Source of the DNA: Prorocentrum cordatum | Taxonomy: Eukaryota > Sar > Dinophyceae > Prorocentrales > Prorocentraceae | Length of the DNA stretch: 64,000 nucleotides | Direction of reading: 5' to 3' | NCBI GenBank assembly: GCA_963575745.1 | Contig: CAUYUJ010021176.1 | Location: 79,514 to 143,513 of the forward strand | In this document: piece by piece, positions 1 to 8,861 of the stretch | How positions within the stretch are numbered: position 1 is the first letter of the stretch | Layout of the letters: the number at the start of each line of letters is the position of its first letter | Notes under the pieces: generated by a model | Seen by the model: the letters and a program-made list of their open reading frames with translations, nothing else | The model's database searches: none | What the model was told of the DNA's origin: nothing | Made by a program: the position numbers and the translations under genes

Positions 1-815
1 GCGTCGGGTTCGGCGTCGGGTTCGGCGTCGGATACGGCGTCGGGTACGGCGTCGGGTTCGGCGTCGGGCTCGGCGTCGGGTACGGCGTCGGGTTCGGCGT
101 CGGGTTCGGCGTCGGGTTCGGCGTCGGGTTCGGCGTCGGATTCGGCGTCGGCTTCGGCGTCGGATACGGCGTCGGCCTCGGCGTCGGGTACGGCGTCGGG
201 TTCGGCGTCGGGTTCGGCGTCGGCTTCGGCGTCGGATACGGCGTCGGGTTCGGCGTCGGGTTCGGCGTCGGCCTCGGCGTCGGGTACGGTGTCGGCCTCG
301 GCGTCGGGTACGGCGTCGGCCTCGGCGTCGGGTACGGTGTCGGCCTCGGCGTCGGGTACCGCGTCGGCCACGGCGTCGGCCACGGCGTCGGCCTCGGCGT
401 CGGCCACCGCGTCGGCCACGGCGTCGGCCTCGGTCGTCGGGTCAGGCCCTTTCGCCGCCAGAGACCTGTCCAACGACTGCTGATCATCCGCGTCCCGGAA
501 GCCCTTGGAGCTCCTGTCCATCAGCACCTTTGCCGCCGGGGAGCTGCTGGGGCTGGCCACCCTGCAGAGGCTACACGTTGCAGGGCAGGTCGCCTGCACA
601 GTGCTGCCATACTTCACATCTCCGCAATAAGGCTGCACTTCAGCACAACCACTGATCGTGACGCCAATGCCGCTGGCCAGCGCAATGATGTGGGCGTCGT
701 CATCTTCACACTTCGACTTGGAACTCACACCTATCGAGGTCGCAGTGGGTACGCAAATGCTGAGGACGAATGCGACCGCGGACCACACGATCCAAGGTGC
801 CTTCTGGACCGCCAT
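1..815 (-). pseudogene. Secreted ShKT/Pro-Thr-Pro/VWD-like protein, copy A, 5' part, frameshifted
   Basis: This is the N-terminal part of the array's resident gene, cut by the window start. The start is the ATG at 813-815, which opens a signal peptide ([19 protein letters not shown]). A 6-cysteine ShKT-like domain follows, and then the 12-bp repeat encoding Pro-Thr-Pro-x, which runs to base 1. Compared with copies C and D there is one extra C near base 431, just where the repeat begins. It throws translation into an Asp/Ala/Glu frame (DAVADAE-type), which stays open because the repeat has no stops in any frame. Either copy A is a pseudogene or the extra base is a sequencing error. The repeat order otherwise follows copies C and D. 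Confidence 0.65.
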
Positions 816-1303
816 CCCACGGAACAGAAATGAAAGGACCCGCAAGCCAAATGTTTTCGCGCGTGTGTGTATCTAGATTACGGACAAGATGAAGGTTGCT
901 CGAAATCTGCCGAAACCGGGATGCATTGAGCCAAAATGACAAGGGATCGAGGCGGGCTGTTGTTGGGCGCAAGATGGGTCCATCACAAAGTCCGCTGAAG
1001 CGGAAGACGGTCCACGGTTGGGGGGAGACGTCGAAGATGCGGGTGTCCACCTTATCTGTGTATATATACACATACATCATATGTGTATGTATGAGATAAC
1101 GCGTTTCACGGACGCTTGCCTTGGGAACATTCGGCCGGCGCCAGCGGCCGCCAGCAACGCCGACGGCGGGGACGCAGCGACGATGACCCGAGGCAGCCCA
1201 GAGGGGGGGGGTTCAAGCCCCCCCCCCTGGCGCCGGCGCCGGTGCCGGCGGCGGCCAGCAGCGCCAGCGCTGGCGCCGGCGCCGGCGGGGGCGCAGCGAC
1301 GAT
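816..1303. other. 5' flank of copy A
   Basis: About 490 bp upstream of the copy A start. It holds the spliced-leader-like 13-mer at 926-938, a TCCGCT/AGCGGA inverted repeat near 990-1005, a short ATATACACATAC / GTATGTGTAT imperfect palindrome near 1062-1095, and a G9-TTCAAG-C10 inverted repeat at 1203-1227. I see no TATA box or other recognisable promoter, which is usual in dinoflagellates. Confidence 0.6.
926..938 (-). other. Relict spliced-leader match, copy A
   Basis: On the minus strand the bases read CATTTTGGCTCAA. This equals positions 9-21 of the 22-nt dinoflagellate spliced leader, and the base two positions upstream also matches. It lies 111 nt upstream of the ATG in the sense orientation. 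Known family behaviour: mRNAs that were trans-spliced and then reinserted as cDNA keep truncated leader relics at this position. Confidence 0.55.
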
Positions 1304-1863
1304 AACCACCACTACCACCACCACCGCCACCACTACCACCACCACCACCAACCCACCACACAACCACCACCACAACCACAGCCAACACAACCACCACAAG
1401 CACCATCACCACAACGCACCATCACCACAACCACCACCACAAAAACACACTACAACTACCACCACCACCACAATCTACCACGCCACCACCACCACCGCCA
1501 CAACCACCACCACTACCAGCAGCACGACCCACCAGCACCACAAACCACCACACCACCACCACCATCACCGCAACCACCACCAGCACCACCTTCACAAACC
1601 ACCACCACCACAACCCACCACCACCACCACCACAAACCACCACAACATCCCCACAATACCACCACCACCACCACAACCCACCACCACCACCACAAACCAC
1701 CACCAAACAACCACCACACCACCACCACCACCACCACCCACCACCATAACCACCACCACCACAACAAACCACCACACCACCACCACAACCACAACCACCA
1801 CCATCGCCACCACCACCACCGCCACCACCACCAACACCACAACCCATCACCACCACCACCACC
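1304..1863. repeat. CCA/CAC trinucleotide block, unit I
   Basis: A 560-bp imperfect array of CCA/CAC triplets with interspersed ACAACC, almost free of G on the plus strand; the minus strand is GGTGGT-rich. Inverted repeats of G-runs and C-runs flank it: G9/C10 at 1203-1227 and G7/C10 at 1987-2010. GCGCCGGCGCCGG stretches lie on both sides. His/Thr/Pro-rich open frames here are low-complexity artefacts. Confidence 0.9.
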
Positions 1864-2037
1864 GTCGTCCTCGTCGACGCTCCCCGCCGCCCCCGCCCGC
1901 CGCCGCAGGCGCCGGCGCCGGCCCAAAACAAAACATCGTCGCCCCCGCCGCCGCCGCCAGCCGAGGAGAAGGAGAGGGGAAACGTAGGGGGGGTCTCGTG
2001 CCCCCCCCCCGTCCAAGCGACCACGGACCGCGATTTT

Positions 2038-2632
2038 CGTATGTATGTATGCATACATGTATGTTTGCGTGTGTATGTGTACGCATGTATGTGTGTAGGT
2101 GGATAGGTCGATGGGCAATACGATATGTATGTATGTACGGATGTATGTGGCATACATGTATGATTGAATGATTGCATGTGTATGTATGAATACATGGTTG
2201 CATTAATGTGTGTGTGCATGTATGTGTTTATGGGGATATTCACGTAATCGTGTGTTTGCAAATCACACATGTAGCGTATGTACTGTATGAAGTGGATGTA
2301 TGAAATTGTGTATATGTGAATGGATGGATGTACGGGCGTACGTAGGTTTATACGTATGTGAAAGGCCGCGTGTGTATGTGTACGTATATACGCACGCACG
2401 GTCGCGCGTACGTACATACGTACGTATGTGTGTACGTATATGGCTATGAACGCTTGCATGTACGAACGTATGTATGTATGCATGTATGCCTAATAAGGAG
2501 GCCGGCAGGCATGCGTGTATATATGTCTGTATGCATGGATGTGTATACATGTATTCATGTATGTATGCCTGCATGAATGTATGTATGTGCATGCGTATGT
2601 ATGCGTATATGCGTATGTATGTATACTTGCTT
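2038..2632. repeat. TATG/TACG alternating repeat tract, unit I
   Basis: About 600 bp of irregular TATG, TACG, CATG and GTGT steps, largely alternating purine and pyrimidine. Translations rich in Tyr, Met, Val and Cys are artefacts. The only interruption of note is AATAAGGAGGCCGGCAGG near 2490. Confidence 0.88.
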
Positions 2633-4265
2633 GTGCGCAAATGCACCAACGCTCCGAACATTTATTCCGATCTGAGAGGCACGGCGCCGCGCGAATGCAG
2701 CGCAAACGTTGCGCTGGAAGGGCGCGGCAATTCATGTCCCCTGGACAGGCGAGAACAGCCGCGCCCCCGTGCGAACCCCGATCCCGCGCGGGGCGCACTC
2801 CCGCTGACAATGGTTCCCCTGGGAAGCCGTTTCTTGCGCGGGAAGTCCTGGGCGGTCTGCCCATCGGCGGTTCCTTCGGACGATGCCCGGAAACACAAAG
2901 AAACCATTTGTCATGGGATGTTCCAGGCGATTTGCCCACTTTCGGTTTCTTCGGAGCGGGCCCGAAGACCTCGACTCGAGAAATACGTTTTTGCAAAGAG
3001 ACCCAAGCGGTTTGCACACGTCCGGGTCGTTCGAAAAGGGCCCGGATTTTTTGTTGGACGCAAAACCTATGGGATTTGGCCACTTTCAGGTCGGCCGATA
3101 AACTGTTCGGGTCGTCGCATGACCGGGCCCGAAAGTTTTTTTCGAGTGCTCATTTTCGAGTCAATGCACCGTATGGGATTAAACATTTCAAATTGGGACG
3201 GGGAACCCGATCCCGCGACCCTGGGCGGGGGCAAGGCTCTGCCCTTGCATTGTGCTGGGCCCTTCCGGCCAAACGGGGCGCTGGGCTGCCCGTCGGCGCG
3301 CCGACTATGCCCTCGCGACATCGCCCCCGTCCACCATCGGGCCCCGCGGGTCGTATCCTGCGCGCGCCACCCCAGATGGCCGCGGCGAGCACGGTGGCGA
3401 AATTGGGGGAACCTTCGGATCGGCGCAGTATGTATGTTTGTATACATTACAAACTAGAGCCATGCGCGCGCTTCACGCGCGCTTAGGTTCCGTCGTGCCA
3501 ATCAGCGGATAGGCACGCACACCACCCAACCAAAATCGCCACGCGGGAACACCATCGCAAACGTGAACACACACAGTTTATTCCTTCACCGTGCCGCCGG
3601 GTACGGAACGAGCGTGTCCCAAATCCCCTGAGCCTCAATCCTCGATCAAGAGGGCTCGTGAAGGGCCCGGACTCCAAAATTGCAGATCTCCATGGGTTTG
3701 CCGAAAGTTGGAAGGGGTCGGGAGGCCCAACCAGCAGCTTCGCCTAAGGCGAAGCCCAGATCCAACTCTGTTGTACCGCAGCAGCGATAGCCCCAGAAGT
3801 AGAAGATCGTCGCGGGAACGACGGGCCATCTCCAGCGAAAATGCTTTCGGTCTCGATAACAAGCGGCGCGCCCCCCAACGAGGTGCAGTCGTATCTTGGC
3901 GGTCGGCCGGCCACGGACAGACGCTCGCTATCTCGTTTTTGCCCCAGCCCCCTTTATTGGAGTCGGGGGGGGTGCGATGCGTCAGTCCGCCGCCCGCTAA
4001 AGGCAACACTAAAGGCAGTCGCTACAGGCAAACTCAAATGGAAAGTGAACCCGCGCGCAAGTACCCCTGCGCGCAACTTGCCTTGCGAGCAAATCGTTCT
4101 GCAAACGAATACTCGCCAGGCGGCCTCAAACGGCGCTGTCTGGCCAGCCCGGCATGGAGTATGACGCTTTAAGTCGCGCGTGAAGGATTGCGTTCCTCTC
4201 GTGACCTGTGAGAGCATACTTACGCAGGCCGCGGGATTTTCCTCTTGAGCTCCACATGTCGGAAG
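2633..4265. other. Spacer with diverged 75-80 bp repeats and hairpins, unit I
   Basis: No convincing gene on either strand; the open frames lack protein-like composition. About 2850-3180 holds roughly four diverged 75-80 bp copies around a GCCCACTTTCGGTTTCTTCGG-like core. A GCGCGCG/CGCGCGC hairpin with a CTTCA loop is at 3464-3482. A perfect 9-bp-arm inverted repeat, GCTTCGCCT-A-AGGCGAAGC, is at 3737-3755. Confidence 0.6.
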
Positions 4266-4522
4266 CCACCCCCTCCTCCTCCCACCTCCTCCCTCCTCCT
4301 CCCACCTCCTCCCTCCTCCTCCTTCCTCTTTCGTCCGTCTGCCTCCCTCCTCTCTCCTCCCTCCTCCTCCTCCTCCTCCTCCTCATCCTCCTCCTCTTTT
4401 TCCTCGTCCTTCCTCCTCCCCCCCTCTCTTCCCTGATTGTTCCTCCTCTCTTCCCCCTTGCGCCCCCTCTGTTCCCATCCCACCTCCTCGCGCCTCTTCC
4501 CTCATATTTCCCCTCTTCATCC
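4266..4522. repeat. CCTCCT polypyrimidine tract, unit I
   Basis: About 260 bp, nearly pure C/T on the plus strand with CCTCCT periodicity (minus strand GGAGGA). It lies 3' of the copia RNase H remnant in that element's orientation. A polypurine tract is expected there in LTR elements, but this one is far longer than a normal primer. Confidence 0.85.
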
Positions 4523-4801
4523 TGGGAAGAACCCCCATCCCCCGTAGAATCACAGCATTGGTCTGCAGATTCACAACTCCGTGGATAGCATGCTGCTTCA
4601 CTTGAGGTGCTCCGCGGATCCCATTTCCCCTGGGTCCCGGATGTTAATTATTATTATATAGTTATTCCCGGGAAATAAATGGATCCATCGTTTTTTTCAT
4701 ACACAAGAAACTGGATCCGCGCAACACAGAAATATGATCCACGAAACTCCCCCACACCCGAAAAGGGATCAAATTGGACCCATTGGTGTTCTCATTTTTT
4801 T
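4523..4801. other. AT-rich island next to the copia remnant, unit I
   Basis: About 280 bp containing an unusually AT-rich segment, TTAATTATTATTATATAG (about 4645-4662), followed by a TATTCCCGGGAAATA palindrome. It sits just beyond the RNase H remnant and could be a decayed LTR edge, but no second LTR copy was found. Counterparts: 20179-20446, 36138-36429 and 53894-54171. Confidence 0.4.
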
Positions 4802-5990
4802 CTAATCCAAGAGGAAAAACTTTCGGCCTGGGGATGTATCTCTGTCAATGCTCCCTTTGGTGTGACCGTCCGTTGGCATGTCGCTAGTGTCACACCAGTG
4901 TATACTATGCGCGATACCTCGCTCCATCATCTGTCGTGCACAACTGATGTGTCCAAAAAGATTGCACTCGGTTGGTTCTTCAGGTCTTTGCATGGCAAGG
5001 ACTTCAAGACAGATTCAGCATCCATGGCCAAAGTGACCTTACTGCTCAGGCTCCCCATCCCCAGTATATCCTTCCACTGAGTGGGTGTCAGCGGCCCAGC
5101 GTGGATTTCGTGCAGCGTGGCGATCGCGGTTTAGCAGTCCTCCGAGTTTTGGGCTGCTGTTCGTGTTTCTGCGGAGTAGCTCGAGCGGGCCTGCAAGCGG
5201 CGCGACTTGAAATGCGCATCGATAAAATAGACGACAGGCGCACCAGCAGGCGCGCTTCCATGCCGTAGCAAGTTTGTCCCGCGAATGCAATTGCCCTTGA
5301 CCTCACCATCAGCGTCTCCGCTCAGACGTCGGTAGCCGGAGTCGCCATGCAGGTCGACCTCACCCGTTGGAGTCATTGATTGAAAGAAAATATTCTTAGG
5401 GCAAGCCTGCAACTTCCTGGTGATCGCGTTCAGTCGTCGCACCTGTATGTTGTTCGGTTCTTGGTCGCGCTGTAGGACAACGACATATACCATCGACATC
5501 TCCTGCGTGGTTGAAACGCACGTCAACACGCCTCCGAGGCTGACCAACATGTCAGTAACCGTCTTTGGTGCCTTGGCGTCAGCGTCTGCACTGGCGGGTT
5601 CGGGATATTGCACTGAACGGAGCTGTTTGATGTAGTCATCTTGATCAAGTGTGAGGTGGCCGCCCCCATCCCTTGTATACCTCGCAGCACAATTTGCGTG
5701 CGCATGTTTGTCAAGTTGCATTTCCACGAGAATCCCCGACGCACTTGAAGCACCTGTCGATGGTGTCCTCGGCGCCGGCCACGTTGATATCATCGACGTG
5801 CTTGGCCGTGAGCAAGTTGTTGATTGTCTCGAACTCCCCATCGTAGGACGTGGGTCTCAGGCTCTCAGGTGTCCTTCGGCGTCAACTTGTCGGCCTCTGA
5901 CTCGGGCGGGCTTCGCGTCGGCCTAGCTCTTCCAAGGCTCGCGCCGGTTGGTCATCCTGTCGTAGTCGGCGTGGGCATGGGCGAACTCTT
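4802..5990 (-). mobile_element. Ty1/copia retrotransposon remnant (RT end to RNase H), unit I
   Basis: A decayed pol fragment spread over several minus-strand frames. In order: a reverse-transcriptase palm segment with HVDDINVAG (about 5774-5800; the YVDD box with His for Tyr); TLDQDDYIKQL, typical after the RT palm in this group; a connection with LVSLGG and QVRRLNAITRKLQ; the RNase H start with VDLHGDSGYRR (catalytic Asp) and IRGTNLLRHG; AMDAESVLKSL; and finally GHISCARQM and CDTSDMPTDGHTKG near 4850. These blocks and their order match dinoflagellate copia pol. Frameshifts lie between HVDD and TLDQD and again before GHISC, and there is a stop after the RNase H core. No gag, integrase or LTR pair is visible. 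Confidence 0.85.
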
Positions 5991-6408
5991 TGAAATCCCA
6001 CCAGCCCTTTGGGCGTGAGTGGTTTAGAGAGCCCGCTCTGTTCTCAACCCCCTTCTTCCCCTTCGGGGAGGGGTGTACCCCTCCCCATACCCCCTCCCCC
6101 TGGGCCTGGAGAGGGGCTCCCGCGGGTCGCCAGGGGGGTCTTTTTCGACTCCTGGGAGGGTAAAAAAACGACGACCCTCACGAGGATTGCGGCCCCGACG
6201 GGGGGGCCGAGTTTGGCCCCTCTCCTCTTCTTTGAAGCCCAAATCATTGATTTTACGACGGTTTGGGCCCCATTTTGGCTTCCTGAGGGGGCCGCGCTCA
6301 TCTTCCCTCATAGCAAAATCATTGATTTTACGAAGGTTTTGGGCTCATTTTGTCCTTCTGAGGGAGGCCTTCTGAGGGGGCAGCGCTCCCTTGCGCTTCA
6401 GAGGAGGT
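5991..6408. other. GC-rich spacer with a two-copy 75-bp repeat, unit I
   Basis: Contains an inverted CCCCTTCGGGGAGGGG motif near 6058 and two tandem diverged copies (about 6238-6312 and 6313-6390) of a segment with AAATCATTGATTTTACGA followed by CATTTTG and CTTCTGAGGG. No gene seen. Counterparts: 21645-22052, 37599-38005 and 55356-55768. Confidence 0.6.
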
Positions 6409-6630
6409 CGCAAGAGGCCCCAGGATGGCCCCAAGAGGCCCCCAGGAGCCTCCCAAGAGGCCCCCAAGAGGCCCCCAAGAGGCCCCCAAGAGGCTTCCAA
6501 GAGGCCCCCAAGAGGCCCCCAAGGCGCCCCAAGAGGCCCCAAGAGGCTCCCAAGAGCCCCCAAGAGGCCCCCAAGAGGCCCCCAAGAGGCCCCAAGAGGC
6601 TCCAAGAGGCCCTTAAGAGGCCCCACGAGG
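6409..6630. repeat. AAGAGGCCCC minisatellite, unit I
   Basis: About 220 bp of 9-12 bp repeats on CCCAAGAGGCC with a few CTCC and GCGC variants. The Lys-Arg-Pro-Pro-Arg-Gly-Pro open frames are low-complexity artefacts. Confidence 0.9.
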
Positions 6631-6945
6631 AGCCCGAACGACTCACACCACGCAGAGCCCGAACGACTCACATCACACCAGACTCACGAAGACCCGAACG
6701 ACTCACACCACAAGGAGGCCCGAACGACTCACACCAGGAGGGGCCCGAACGACTCACACCAGGACGAGGCGCCCGAACAACTCACACCACGAGAAGCCCG
6801 AACGACTCACACCAGGACGAAGAGCCCGAACGACTCATACCACGAAGAGCCCGAACGACTCACACCAGGAAGAAAGGCCCGAACGACTTACACCAGGACG
6901 AGAAACCCCAAACGACTCAAACCACGAGGAGCGCTGTCTCTCCCT
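6631..6945. repeat. CGAACGACTCACACC minisatellite, unit I (about 11 copies)
   Basis: Tandem 24-30 bp repeats with the constant part CGAACGACTCACACCA and variable tails (GGACGAGG, CGAGGAG, GGAGGGG). I count about 11 copies, against about 15 in the other units. Confidence 0.9.
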
Positions 6946-7137
6946 CCTCCTCCGCCTCGTCCTTCCCCCGCCCCCCCCCCCCACAGGGAGGATGTGCAAG
7001 GAGGCGGGGGGAAAGAAAAACACGGGAGATATGCGGGGCCAAGCGGACACACGCCAAAAAAAACACGACTGTCGGCATGCTTCGCGAGGGTTGCTGCTGT
7101 GAGATGGGCTGGTGGGGATACGCGAAGCGTAAAGAAT

Positions 7138-8112
7138 TCATCTTCGCGTGCTGGTCGAGAGCCATTGTCTCGAAGCTGAGCCGCTTCTCGGTGCTTGCGC
7201 AGTCATGCTTGGGGCGCTTGTCCTAGTAGTTCCGCTCCTGAAGCTCGTCGTAGGCGATGTCGGCGGTGCGCTTGAGGCCCCAGCGCCACTTGACGACCGC
7301 TCGCGCGGTGGCCCGCGCGCGGTCAACGCCCTGCACTACGGCGGCGCAAGTTGACGAACTGGTTGGCCATGTGGGGGGGCATCTCGAGGGGCTGATCGGC
7401 TGGCGCGCCGGGTGAGAACTCGTCGCCCCACTTCTCGACGGGTTCGAAGCCCTTGCTGATCGGCAGCGCGAGGTCGTGGAGGCGGAGGAGCTCGAATGGG
7501 GATCTCGGGGCGGGCCTCGCCAGCGCGCTCGGCGTAGGAGCTGGAAGTGAGGCGCCGGGCGCTCTCGGGGCCGAGCTCGATGTCCTTCTTCTTGGCAAGC
7601 TCGAGCATCTTCGACTCGAAGCTCGGCGCGAGCCAGAAGTGGTTCTCGGGCGGCCCCCCGCGATTCTCGAAGACGTCGCAGAGGCGGGCGTCTTTTTCGC
7701 AGTAGGTGTTGCAGAAGAGCGCCAACGCCAGCTCGACGCGCCTGTTGCACATCCGGTTGAAGACGCGCCCGCGCTCGATGCTCTTGAGAGACCCGCCGTT
7801 GCATGCCATCTCGGGGGCAGCGCGCTGGGCGCTCGCCGATCACAAAGCGCAGTCCGCCTTGAAAGAGCAAGCCGTCATTCTTGCTGCGTCAGTGCCTTGC
7901 GCGCAAGATTGACACCGGCGCATCTCGGCAATCGAGATCCTGTCCGCGACGAAGGACAACTCGTCGAGGATGCTCTCGCTCTGCTTGGCCATGCGCTCCA
8001 GAATCTCGTTCGAGCTTGGGCTCGCGACCCCTTGCGGCGCCGCGACAGGCTGGGTCGCCGCCTGGGCGCGCTCGGTGGCCTGCCTGGGACATGGCCGAGG
8101 CTCGCGACGCAC
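7138..8112 (-). pseudogene. Decayed GC3-rich ORF of unknown family, unit I
   Basis: A minus-strand frame with a strong G/C third-codon preference and protein-like composition. Order: NEILERMAKQSESILDEL (helical); CQSCAQG with two further Cys (C-x2-C-x13-C-x5-C, possibly metal-binding); a TGA at about 7842; RVFNRMCNRRVELALALF; FENRGGPPENHFW; and AKKKDIELGPESARRL. The G/C-third frame then shifts near 7500 to PFELLRLHDLALPISKGF and again near 7345 to KWRWGLKRTADIAYDELQ. An in-frame TAG follows at about 7223, before DKRPKHDCASTEKRL. Two frameshifts and two stops mark a pseudogene. I do not recognise the family. It shares strand and codon bias with the zinc-ribbon ORF 750 bp upstream and may belong to the same decayed element. 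Confidence 0.55.
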
Positions 8113-8861
8113 TCATGGGGAACGACGCGGGGGGGGGGAGGCACCGGGGGGAAACGTCGACCTGGAATCGGCGATGCATCGCCGATGCATCGGCGATGCG
8201 CGCCCCGACACGAATCCGCGCGGTTCTGGGCAGGTTCGGGCCATCGAAGCACTCCCTGCGATCAATGGGCGATTGGGAACCGATGCGCCCCCTCATGACT
8301 TACCCCCCCAATCGTTGCCCCTGGGGGAGGCGCAGTTCGGCGCCTCGAAGAGGCTCGAAAGCATGGAGTCTCGGAGACTCGGGGAAGCTCGGGCGCGGGC
8401 AATTGCGGGGGGAGAGGAGGGGGGTGGGGGGCAGGGGGAAGAGGCGGAAGAAGGGTCATGAATCGTGTGAGGGATGCGCTAAGCAAGTAACTCCAATGCT
8501 GTGTCTGCTCCAAAAACGCACGCGGCAGCCCCCGCGGCCCTGCCGCGCGATCCCGACTCGGGAACGGCTGAGACACTGAGAATCCCATGGCCCTGCCGCT
8601 CGTTCGTGGCTTGGGAAAACTGAAATGGCGAGAGCCCCACAGCCCTGCCACGCGCTCGCGATTGCGGAAGCTGACATGGTGATGGCCGTGCTCGGTGCTT
8701 GTGATGCCGTTGCAAGTTAACATAAGAGAGTAGCAACTTCGATTTGTAACTTCCCCTGGGGATTATCAAGTTCGGCTGCCGCGCCATTCCCCACACTGAA
8801 ATCCCACTGACATGGGATAGAAAGATAAGGTCTCGCTTTTTTTTTGGGGGGGGGGGCATTT
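8113..8861. other. Spacer with overlapping palindromes and a homopolymer junction, unit I
   Basis: Holds two overlapping perfect 16-bp palindromes, CGGCGATGCATCGCCG at 8169-8184 and CGCCGATGCATCGGCG at 8180-8195, and a T-run/G-run junction near 8838-8856. No gene seen; the region may be the degraded link between the two GC3-rich ORFs. Confidence 0.55.

Noticed and set aside
1116-2171. His/Thr/Pro-rich open frames over the CCA/CAC block
   Set aside because: Low-complexity translation of a trinucleotide repeat, running into the TATG tract.
2474-3457. Plus-strand frames of more than 320 codons across the TATG tract and spacer
   Set aside because: They begin in simple repeats and continue through diverged short repeats; composition is not protein-like.
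6269-6279. CCATTTTGGCT, an 11-nt match to the spliced leader on the plus strand
   Set aside because: Lies within a 75-bp tandem repeat whose second copy does not keep it, and no gene follows in that orientation; likely chance.
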